Notes under the pieces: model-generated
Databases searched by the model: none
The model's input: only the letters and a program-made list of their open reading frames with translations
Told to the model about the DNA's origin: nothing
NCBI RefSeq assembly: GCF_000003605.2
Contig: NW_003109983.1
Location: 23,843-80,632 of the forward strand
Direction of reading: 5' to 3'
Length of the DNA: 56,790 nucleotides
Source: Saccoglossus kowalevskii
Taxonomy: Eukaryota > Hemichordata > Enteropneusta > Harrimaniidae
Shown: in pieces, positions 1-10,000 of the stretch
Layout: every line of letters starts with the position of its first letter
Position numbering within the stretch: the stretch's first letter is position 1
Program-made: the position numbers and the translations under genes

Positions 1-24
1 CCAAAAAAAACAACAACAATTGTG

Positions 25-133
<109 letters not shown>

Positions 134-174
134 ATATGCATATATTTGCTTAATAAATTTCTGATTATTTTCAG

Positions 175-480
175 TCAATGTGCACCGACAATGTTTTTTA
201 CATGGGATCGGCTTTTCGTCGTTCTGAATCGCGCACTACAATCACAAATCGCCGTACTGCGAATACGAAACTATTCAACCGAGGGGCGCATGTCATGTCT
301 CGCAGTGAGACGAAGGAATTTGCACACGGCACAAACATAACACGGGAACGAGGCAGAGTTGACGAAGTGTCTAAAAGGCTGTTTCCTTTTTGTTTTCTAA
401 TCGTGTTAGGAGTATACTGGTTTTGTTACGGATATTATTTAAGAGTTGACCACAACTTCCAACGTACTGATACATTATGA
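175..480 (+). CDS. Terminal exon of a Cys-loop ligand-gated (chloride-type) channel subunit: end of M3-M4 loop, TM4, tail
   Basis: The exon opens after a good acceptor (TTATTTTCAG ending at 174) and runs open to TGA at 478-480, about 101 codons. The first 60 or so residues are basic and polar, rich in Arg, Ser and Thr, as expected for the cytoplasmic M3-M4 loop. Then comes [20 protein letters not shown] and a hydrophobic helix continuing WFCYGYYL, about residues 68-88 counted from the ATG at 178. The pattern acidic-xx-SxRxFPxxFLIxxxxYW is the hallmark of TM4 in GABA-A, glycine and GluCl-like receptors, which are pentameric plasma-membrane anion channels. A tail of about 12 residues follows. 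Everything upstream (signal peptide, ligand-binding domain, TM1-TM3) lies outside the window. Which ligand it binds cannot be told from this exon. Confidence 0.82.
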   Translation, partial: SMCTDNVFYMGSAFRRSESRTTITNRRTANTKLFNRGAHVMSRSETKEFAHGTNITRERGRVDEVSKRLFPFCFLIVLGVYWFCYGYYLRVDHNFQRTDTL

Positions 481-1270
481 CAAACTTGCTCACAGTTTTA
501 TGACATATGCTCCACTGACATTTAGGCCATTTTTAGTTATTGTTTTAATATTTCACCCAGTTTTAATCAGTGTGACAACCTTTCGGCCAATTTTGTTAGT
601 TCATAATGTAGGCATAAAACAGAGTTTGTCAGTAGTTTTAGTTACTAATTTTTGTCCAGTACAGGTGTTTAATTAAGTTTAATTAATTCATGCTGCTCTT
701 GATCAGCACTATGTGTTGAGGTAACCCTTTACGGCACAAATCTTACATTTCCTAAATAGATTCCCACTAAAAACTGTACACCAGAAAACGAGTTTTCGCA
801 TCAGATATTATTAAATACAATTTTGTTCATTTCCAAAGTTCAGTACTACTCATTGGCTTGATATAAGTGTGTTTAATGTTGTTAGCTTTCCCAGGGTTTT
901 ACATGTATAGTGAAGTTATGAATTTGTGATTCCTATATTTCTATTTGTGTACCAAATAGTTTGGTGATCTGATCATACCGAGGAAATGCCTCGACGCTTG
1001 ACAATTGATACGCTCTAGAAATTCATACTGTCTGGAAACCTATGTTTCAGAGCCGTAAAGGATAATTAAGTTTAAAGAAAAGGCCTAAGTTCAAAGGCCC
1101 GTTTCATTAATAGTTCTCATGACCGCAAACAAAGTCTTCCATGATTGCTGCACTATGGAACGCTCGTTGATGGCCACGGAAGTCAGCAAGATTACTCCAT
1201 AGTATTTATAATGTGAAGTTACGTTTACGAGTTTACTTTCATATAATAACCATCTTTCTGTTTGAGACGA

Positions 1271-1438
1271 ATGACTACCAAATTTAACGATCTTGAATTT
1301 GTTCTACCTGCCATAAAACATATCCACAAATCGTCAGAAGTGTTCAAAGAGATCCGGGGAGGGCTGGATACCACTGACAATTCGTTTATCAAGAACAAAA
1401 AATGGTTTAACATACAGCCTGCTTGGAGGCAAATGTGA
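1271..1438 (+). CDS. Unrecognised 55-codon coding-like small ORF
   Basis: ATG at 1271 to TGA at 1436-1438. The peptide begins MTTKFNDLEFVLPAIKHIHK and ends with a Trp/Lys-rich stretch (KNKKWFNIQPAWRQM). It has a charge and hydrophobic balance typical of a real protein, unlike most chance ORFs in this AT-rich DNA. An in-frame stop lies 24 bases upstream of the ATG, so it is a short peptide, an exon fragment or a mobile-element remnant. I do not recognise a family. Confidence 0.2.
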   Translation: MTTKFNDLEFVLPAIKHIHKSSEVFKEIRGGLDTTDNSFIKNKKWFNIQPAWRQM

Positions 1439-1597
1439 CAATTAATGTATGCAATGGAATCTAGCAGCAGTGTGGACACAAGATTTGAAATGTTATTTTT
1501 TTCCCTTTTATACCCCTTTAATGTGAACATACCACACCATCCACAGTAGAATTTGCCACGTTTTTTTTGTAATGTAATTTTGTACTATTGATTTTAG

Positions 1598-1615
1598 AAT
1601 AAAAATTGTAATAAA
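1598..1615 (+). terminator. Tandem AATAAA polyadenylation signals
   Basis: Two AATAAA hexamers (1598-1603 and 1610-1615) on the channel-gene strand, followed by GT/T-containing sequence (TGTATCGAGTATCTTTTTC). Assigning them to the channel transcript is inference from strand and order. Confidence 0.4.
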
Positions 1616-1929
1616 TGTATCGAGTATCTTTTTCTAAATCCAGCTTGTGACTCGTAACTATTTCAAAGAGCTTCTCAAGAAAAAAAGTAAGTAATTCAAC
1701 GGCGAGTGTTCATAGTTAATGTCGGAAGAACAGTTGCAGACACCAATGAATTGTACTTTGAATGGCTGAGTGACTTCCCATTGATCGACTCTTCACAGAA
1801 ATCCTCTATAACTTTCGTCTTCCTTTCTCGATATTTATGAGGTATAGAATCCATTTTGAACAAAGGATAATTGTTCACAGTGCCGTCTGTCACTAAACGT
1901 TGATTCCAGATGCATTCTGCACGCCATTT

Positions 1930-2612
1930 TCACATACCCTGAGTGTCGGAAATCCAGTCACAACTGCAATACACAGATGAAACCAAATAATGTGTTTAAT
2001 GTCATCCAGCGACACGCATCAACTTTGAGGGGGAAATTCTTCTCCTCTGGGGTTCTCGAACACGTGTCAGGGGGAATTCTCGTCTGTCTCTATATATCGT
2101 CTGCTTGAGGTACCGGACCGGAAAATTCGCTTAAGCTTTACAGTCAAATAGACGCACACAACGAAATATGATTCAAATGTTAGTCTTAAGCCACACTGAG
2201 AACGCCTCGAGGCAAACTGCCTCCTCGGGGTCTCTCCCCAGCACTGACCAAGACTCTCTCGCCTCATGGATTATTTCTCTCTCTCTCCGTGACCAATGAC
2301 TTAGACTGTTTATTACCTATCAAAACTTAACCAATTACAGAAAAGTTAAAATACTCTAAGGTGTGGCCGTCAATCATACAGCCAATCACACTAAGTACTG
2401 GACACGTCATATCTTTTGATTAATCATTCACTATATTACTAACTGCGAATACCCAACTGTCAGATATAGCGGTCCGGATGGCAACGGTTATATCGTAGTT
2501 CCAAATCACTGAGTCAAGTTCCGTCCAGGACCTCGCATGAGCCTAAATGATGACAGATATAACACAGCCATTCACTAGTAATCAGCTAAATAATACGCGA
2601 AAACTAATTCAT
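1930..2612 (-). mobile_element. Possible solo LTR or LTR remnant
   Basis: Read on -, the segment has an LTR-like order. A long leader begins near TGTGTCATGAATTAG (2612). A TATA-like CGATATATAGAGAC (about 2095) follows, then roughly 100 bases later an ATTAAA (about 2000) and a GT/T-rich stretch ending ...TTGCAGTTGTGACTGG. It is clearly more GC-rich and less simple than its surroundings. No gag or pol ORF follows on either side and I did not find flanking target-site duplications, so this is a suggestion based on layout only. Confidence 0.25.
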
Positions 2613-3285
2613 GACACAACACCGAAGACATAAGATGAAATACATCGTAATAGTGTGAAACAAATGGACTGGGACATATGCATGCTCTGCCGAGAAGCGA
2701 ACTATAATATTGACTACATTCAGAAATGGCCTTTCAAATTGTAGGTTCCAGGCTAGATCAGCAGAAGAAAAGTATTATTTGGCTGAAAGGAACTCATTCA
2801 AAAGACTCACTACATGTTCTGGGCTGAGCTAAGCAGCAGCTGTGGCCCATGTTTCTCATAAAATTAATATTTTTTTATATTAATTAGTTTTATATTGTTT
2901 AGATTCAATGCAGCATATGTTTGCAGTTTGTTGTCCTGCTTACATTCAATAAATTGTCACTCGATTTGAGAGGAAGTTACTCAAAATATGTACGCCCTCA
3001 ATATTATTTCTTGGTTTATTTCTCATATAACATGCGTGGGAGCTGTCATAATTTTTTCCCATTGTTTTACATTGTTATATTGTCTATTGTTTGACACGTG
3101 TTAAATAAGTCATTATCCAGAAATATGCAGAGAATAAATAAAATACTATTATATTTAAATTTCCCCATTTAAACTATTTCGATCACAGAAAATAAAAATC
3201 ATAATGATACAACCAATGTGAACGTGAGGCAAAACAAACCAAAACGTATTACGTAGCTATAATGTATACGTACAACATATGAGCT
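2613..3285. other. Intergenic, nothing recognised
   Basis: AT-rich sequence without a convincing ORF or splice pattern. It separates the two LTR-like or promoter-like segments. Confidence 0.6.
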
Positions 3286-3289
3286 GTAA

Positions 3290-3461
3290 GCTGTATATAA
3301 AGCTGGGAAGTCGTCACCTGCGCATGCGTCAGATAGCCATAGCGTGTCATTGTTTACAAACAAGCGTCTACCCACGAGCCTTTGCGTCGCTTGGGACTCT
3401 ATTCTCGCGTGTGCACAGGTGACGGTCTAATCTCCCGATTTAATATAAAGTTTATTCTCAC
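3290..3461 (+). promoter_or_regulatory. TATA-containing CpG-rich segment: core promoter or LTR R-U5 remnant
   Basis: A strong TATA box (TGTATATAAAG, 3292-3302) is followed by an NRF-1-like TGCGCATGCGTCAG (about 3319-3332). A GC-rich transcribed-looking stretch comes next, then AATATAAAGTTTATTCTCACA, which resembles an LTR polyadenylation region ending in CA at about 3461. A 9-bp inverted repeat CGTCACCTG/CAGGTGACG (3312-3320 and 3416-3424) brackets the middle. No ORF starts downstream on +, so an LTR remnant is at least as likely as a host promoter. Confidence 0.35.
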
Positions 3462-3905
3462 AAGGGAATTTTTGGAAATTTAGCTAAATTAAGATTCTTT
3501 CAAATCTTCCATAGAGTCAAATTCGCTAAAATTGCTGGTAGCTATTTCAACATATTTTACAAATACTCTCCAGTAAGTGACCATACGTATCATGTCACAA
3601 TTAGATTGAATATATGTAATATAACCTGAACACGTATTTGTGTAAAACCAAGATATTAAGTTCATGGATTGGATTACAAATACATTGTAATCTAACATGT
3701 TCAAGATATGCTTCATTTTCATAAAATCGTAAAGCACCTTAATATCCGCCATGAAGCATTGTTAGAAGTAGTGGAAGTGGGTAATGCTATAACGAATAAG
3801 CTGACATGCAGACACAATACTGGGGACATTCACTTGAGTTTGGATATGCAAATTGCATCAATATAAAAAATAACACGCACACAATTGGTCTTTTCGTTAA
3901 TGAAA
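3462..3905. other. Intergenic between LTR-like segment and astacin 3' end
   Basis: Contains an 87-codon minus-strand ORF (3752-3489) with no recognisable domain and no supporting splice site in the phase needed to join the astacin gene. I treat it as chance. Otherwise AT-rich. Confidence 0.5.
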
Positions 3906-3908
3906 TTG

Positions 3909-3933
3909 TTTATTCCATTAATATGCATTTATT
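3909..3933 (-). terminator. Polyadenylation signals of the astacin-vWD gene
   Basis: Two AATAAA hexamers on -, at 3933-3928 and 3914-3909, about 150-175 bases downstream of the proposed stop codon (4086-4084). Their spacing from the stop fits a short 3' UTR. Confidence 0.5.
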
Positions 3934-4083
3934 TACTACCATTCTAAAATAATTCTATACGACCACCGACAAAGGCAAACCTCCACCAATATGGAAGTAA
4001 TATATTCCAATTAATAACCCTTTTTTTTCTGGACTTTATCTATATTCCGAAATCCATATTAGGCATATCCCGATCTTCTGACA

Positions 4084-4093
4084 TTACTCGCAT
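4084..4093 (-). CDS. Astacin-vWD exon 9: last 10 coding bases (R)-C-E-stop
   Basis: A good acceptor (GTATTTTTCAG) precedes 4093. Joined in phase 2, the exon reads A-TGC-GAG-TAA, completing Arg436 and adding Cys437, Glu438 and a stop. A cysteine just after the SWRV motif is exactly what a vWD domain needs to finish. AATAAA signals follow 150 bases on. Being so short, it rests on phase, splice site and domain logic only. Confidence 0.55.
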
Positions 4094-7000
4094 CTGAAAA
4101 ATACATTGATAAATTTTTCAAAATTATGGTGTATTTGTTTTGATAAACAATAACTCGACAGAACTATTCCTGCGTTTTTCATATGTTCTATGTTCATTTA
4201 AAGTGTCAAGAAATATATGGATAATTTGTAATGAATTATAATACAATTTACTATTTTCGAATGACATATTTTCTTCAAGTTATGTATAATAATCTGCATC
4301 GTTTTTGCAGTCCTTAACACCAACCATTTTTTAATAAAATAATTATTCCACACACGTTATTTAGTGTGTTCAATTGTTTACAGTGTGGCTTTTATATGTA
4401 CTCATCAAAAATATTAATAAAAAACCATTGTAACAGTGAAGCAAAGTTGGTTCATAATGCCGTGTGGCATTACGCTTTGTTTGCAATGGTCAATTTAAAA
4501 AGTACATACCTTTGGCCTGTCACTCTCCAGCTTTCTCCGAACGCAATAGCGTCAAGCACAGCAGCGCCATCGGGGGTTTGAAAGTCATTATGGGTGTCAC
4601 CATCGGCGTTACCCATCAAACCACATAGACGTCCATCGTATGCAGAGCCTTGTACAGATACATTTAAGACGTGTTTCCTCAGAGCCCATATCAAGGTGAA
4701 TGTTGTATTATTGGATGTGAATTCTAATGTAATCATGTTCTTTGCCTCTTGAATGCGGATTGCTCTAGCCATAGTAACACGACCTTTATTTCCCTGTGAT
4801 AACACAATGCATGTTAGAACATTTTGAAATAAGTTGTATGGATAATAATATGAAAATATTTTCTTTATTTTCGACCAGATACTTTATTTATTAGACGTAT
4901 GTATTGTGCAAGGGGTTAGTATACCTATACCATTTGAGACATATATTTTTAGTATATTACATAATGTTTTTAGGAATATTCCATAATGTCGTCGACCAGC
5001 CTATGACATGTCCATGATGACGTCATGATGAGAAACTTCGAAACTTTCAGCAATGAAACCTGTCAGTCTAAAAACAGTCAAATGAAACCCGCCACACATC
5101 AGTCACTATTAGTTGGCAGGGAACCAATTGATCGTAGTAATCGAGAATCAGTTGTGACTATGAGACAGAATTATAGCATAGTTCTATCGACTGTTAGAGA
5201 CGTATTGGTAATCAACAGCCTTTGGTGATTTGATGGAGGTTACGGGCAGTGGTGAATATTGTATTAGCTGAAAGTAGCCTAGTGTATCAGTCTACCACAA
5301 AGACACTAATTTACTTCAGAGAATTAATATAAGTCTCGACAACTATTCAGCATTGTTCTACGAGGTAGAGAGCATATATTATTGGCATTGAGCTGAGAAA
5401 TATCTGCAATCGATGACAGTGTTGTGCAAAGAATACCCGGTACATCCCGACGAATGAAATCGGGGAAAGAAAATCGCCCTTTATAGGTAATACCCTGTCA
5501 ATGACACGTTACTGCGACTTACTGTCAGCACGTCCATTCCATTAACAGTAGCATATTCCATCCCTACGGTAACATTGAAAGAAACTACTCTTGTTCTGAT
5601 GTGCTCGATAGTGCTGTCATTCCTTGGCTCAAATTTAACAGTGACTTCAAACTCGGGTTTATCAGAGGAGCAGTCTTTGAATAGAGTGTACCAGCATACA
5701 CCTTGGAAAGAATATGGGCGACCATCAAATGTCCTCAGGTGGGGATCGCCTGAAACTGTAATAAGAACGTCATTAAATATGTCATAATTTGAAAGTTCTG
5801 ATTTGCATATATTTTTGACAAATTAAAATGTTCTTGGCCCACTTTACTCCTTATACAAATGTTTGTCAAAATATAGTTTGTTTAATATTGATATCATATG
5901 GGAGATACTATGTATATTTCATTTGAAACTGACCTCATTTTGTGACAATACACACGAATATCTATCTGTCTAATTAGAATTCGACCTTTATTGAATAACT
6001 GATCAGACACCTCTATGATGAAATATATTATTTTATGAAAATGTGTGACAATATTTGTTGATATCATTTGTGGTCAGTGTGTAAAAACATGCAAACCATC
6101 TTCACATAGTTCCATTTGAAGAGGGTTCTTGCTGTAGCTGCGACACCGAACTAGTAGCATTGCGTGGACAAGGAATAATGTTTGGACACTGAACTATAGC
6201 AGTCAAACTCGGTGTGACAATCAAAATGTTATGTACAAGAAGATTATCCTACAGTTTATGTATGTAAGACCCAATATATATAGATGCCGATTTTCCCATG
6301 ATATGGAACCATCAACCTCGGGCATCAATGAATACATTTTGTATATACTTTCTCTGATGAAATTTTTAGTGTTGGAAACAAAAATAATAACTACCTCCTG
6401 GACTGGCATACATGGTATTAGCCAACAGAATATCAGCGGCGCTAAGACCAGTACGTTGGCCCATGAGTCCTTGGTCGTCTGGATTAACTGCGTCTATTGT
6501 GTTCAGGCCATTGGAGGTGAAATACTAAACACATTAAATGGATAAAGACAAGTATAACATGTAATTCAGAAAGGCGGTCAACTTAATAATTAATATTTCA
6601 GAAATATTATCTGAAATTGGCACAAAGTTTTAAAAAAAAGAAGTTTAAATCAATCTCAGAACATGTACTCACTGTCGCACCATAATGCATCAGAGATCCA
6701 ATGTCGTATGGCACTTGGTACGTATTAATAGTTCCCGTGTCGTATTTCTGAAAGTTACGCTCATAACCGGGTATGATATTCTCCTCGTTTATAACAACAT
6801 ACTCGTCTCTGTCCGGGCGACTTTGCTCGTGAAAGAAACCTATTGCATGACCTATTTCGTGCGCAATAGTACCCATCTGAAAGAACAACATAATATCCAG
6901 CAAACAGAGTACAGAAAATGACCAAGAAATGATACTAGTACTTTTTAGCATAATATATCAATCTTCGTAAAACATTATTTTGCATTATTCAACAATATTT

Positions 7001-10000
7001 GCCATTTCTGTATTTCCAGACACAGCTAGGTTCCACAGGGCTCCGATTGTGATTCTAGCTGTTCGTAATGAGCTAATTACTTACGTATGCACATCCGTTT
7101 CCAATAGAAATTTCCTGGGCTCCAGTAAAGACATGACCAACATATGACCAACATCTATTACATTAAACAACACATATATTTATGAAAGATTGCAAGAGTG
7201 AAAAACAATATATCGACAATATATCGGTTCTCGTACCAAGTAGTATTATCGCACACCATAAAATCGGCAGTTTCACTCATCTACTTTTGCGTGATAGTCA
7301 CTGAGTCTTTCAATTACCTACATGACAATTTAATGTTCAGTTGAAACACCATGAAAACGTTGCATGTGTTCGCCTCATTTAATATATGCACAAATCATGC
7401 GTTTTACTTCAGTGTGCTTATGTGATCGGGAAGAACACCAGGTGGGCCGGAAATCAACATCCCCCCACTAGTCATCAATTACCCAGGGAAAGTATCTATA
7501 GTATCTAAACATACTGTTTTACATAACACTTACACCATTCCCTTATACACCAATATCACATGTTTAGAAACTAAATCTAAAGTCAAATATTTTTTTGTCA
7601 CTGTCATCGGTGATATTCAATAATATAACAGTATATAGTAATGTGCCTGGGATACAGTAGCATTCATATACTGCATATATAAATAATACAATTATATTGG
7701 TTTTATTTATACAATGCTATATTCACGTTATTTCCCTATATTTAAGATAAATTGGGCACGGGGGAAAGCATGAAAATTACATAATAACTTTACCCGTCCT
7801 GCTTTGTGAAGCTTATGAAAGATGTATGTTCATCGGCATTATATTGTGGAAATCTAAGACTAGTTTTGCTCTCCCAGTGTTCAATTGCTGATAGTATTAC
7901 GTCAGTGTCGCCTGCACCTGTAAAGACATTAATCGTGATAATCACATCTAACTGTTGTTACGCATGATGTGATTTGTTGAGTCTCAGTCACATGACTTTG
8001 AACAAATACAAATGGGTATTACATGATATATCGCATGGATATCGCACTGAAACTACAGCGCGACAATACTACATATTGTCGTTCGCTACACTGGCGCTGT
8101 CCCGGTCACTGTTACTTTCGGGGCTGCTTTCAAGCATTTTGAGGAAATTTAGCCATCCAAAGTGGATATTAAGTAAGATACTCTGTTTTGATGTTAAGGG
8201 TATTCTTTATATGAAGCAAATAAGTACGATAACGCCGATTGAAACGTCCGATCCGGGATCGCTGTTGAGCGTTCTCCACTGTGAGCATTTCTACGCGACT
8301 TGTGATTTGTTGTAAATGGTAAATGTATGTAAATGTATGGCACGTTCGTGAGAAAATGGCGAGTGGAAAAAAAGATGTTTTAAATTCATTTCAAAAATTG
8401 GACACCCATTGCTGACACACAGGTACAAAAAATAGTTACCGTGTGTTTCGCAGTTTTTATTTTCAGCATGTATGTACGTATGCTATTGTATAATGTGTCA
8501 TTGTAATACATAAAATAAAACATTGTGTACTTCAAATATAAGTGTTGTTATTTTGTGCGAGAGCGGGTGTGATAGGTGTATGTTAGATGTAGTTGCGCAT
8601 GGTGGATGTCTGTTCGATGTGATAAAATAAATAACACATGTTGATTGGGGCAATATCACAATTTGTTGCCCTGAGCTGTTGGTCACCACACCTTGAGTGG
8701 GCAACAAATCGCGATATTAACCTCACAAACATGTGTTATTATTTAAATATACACTGACGTGAATGAGAAAAAAAAAACATGTATATCGCGTACAAAAAAA
8801 AAAAAATAGTACAGTGAACTTACTTTCGGGCTCGATTCTATAAGGCACAATACCATCTTCCCAACGTGTAGACAGGTCAGCATGAGCTTTTCTTGTTTCC
8901 AATCGGTTTGTTTGTGCTTCTATCTGTTTCTCAATTTGAGTACGCTGCTCTAACGTTAACTTCATATCAGATTCAAAAGTACCTTCACTTTCCAGCTCCT
9001 CTGGTCGCTCAACCTGCACATCAATTACATATATAAGCAAGATTTGTAATAAATCTCGGCGGCTAATATATATTTAGCAAAGAAACTCTCGGATATAAAT
9101 TAAATCATAGTTAACAACCGTCATCGTATTATTATGCTTGTAATAGGTGAACTGAGCACAAGATTGTAATAAAGGTTGGTCCAGGTTCCTCACAAAATCA
9201 CATAGGGAGGGTCTATGTGCTAGTATTTATGTTTGTTCGCATACGATGAATAAATACATAATTTATATCACCGAAGATGGGCCAATAAAAATGCAAACAA
9301 CTTTTTTCTTAACTATGCAGGTTTGCGGGTTACTATATAGCTATACTTTTTTTATATTTTGACATGCGAAAGAGCGTCCACGTTGTTTTATATAGGTTTA
9401 ATTATGTGGTCAACACGTTGTTTGAAATATTGCTAGAGGGGCAAACAACGTACTAATACCAGACGTAACGTAATAATACCAGACAAATATAGTATGGATA
9501 GTATGGATAAATGAGACAACAATATAGTGTGTAAGTTTCATGAATAACAAAAATGTACGTCAAAAAAGTTGAGAAAATGGATAATTTCCATAGTTATTTA
9601 CAAATACAAATATGTTTTACAACTATCATGTAAACAGAACAATGACTACTTTATAAGTAAATTAAATGGAAATTCCGGCTTCATATTTCACATCTAAATA
9701 ATATTTTGTTATTATTTATGTACAGCCTTGCAACTCTTGTTTTTTTTTTGAAAGCCACTGTCTGACATGAAACAGAGCCCCTTACTTAGGAATTTATGCT
9801 TTACAATAGTGCAATAAAGCAACATTCAACAAGAATCGTTTGATATTTTGCTTGGAGCGGGTTGCTAGTCAACTGAAATAATATATTCCGTAACCGTTCT
9901 AGCTTTCAAAGAGATATACATCTCTCAAACTATCTTGGATAAATTATCATAATTTCACTGACGTCAACGACCAGTTAATAAGCTGTCATTGATTAACTAA

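Larger units (their letters stand above)
481..1620 (+). other. Probable 3' UTR of the channel gene
   Basis: Non-coding stretch after the channel stop codon. The first canonical AATAAA signals on + are at 1598-1603 and 1610-1615, so the 3' UTR could be as long as 1.1 kb. A weaker ATTAAA near 790 could end it earlier. I see no clear splice pattern here. A small coding-like ORF at 1271-1438 lies inside and is listed separately. Confidence 0.4.

Noticed and set aside
3489-3752. 87-codon minus-strand ORF as possible last astacin exon
   Set aside because: Beyond the polyadenylation signals and stop codon of the preferred model; no acceptor in the needed phase; no vWD or other domain.
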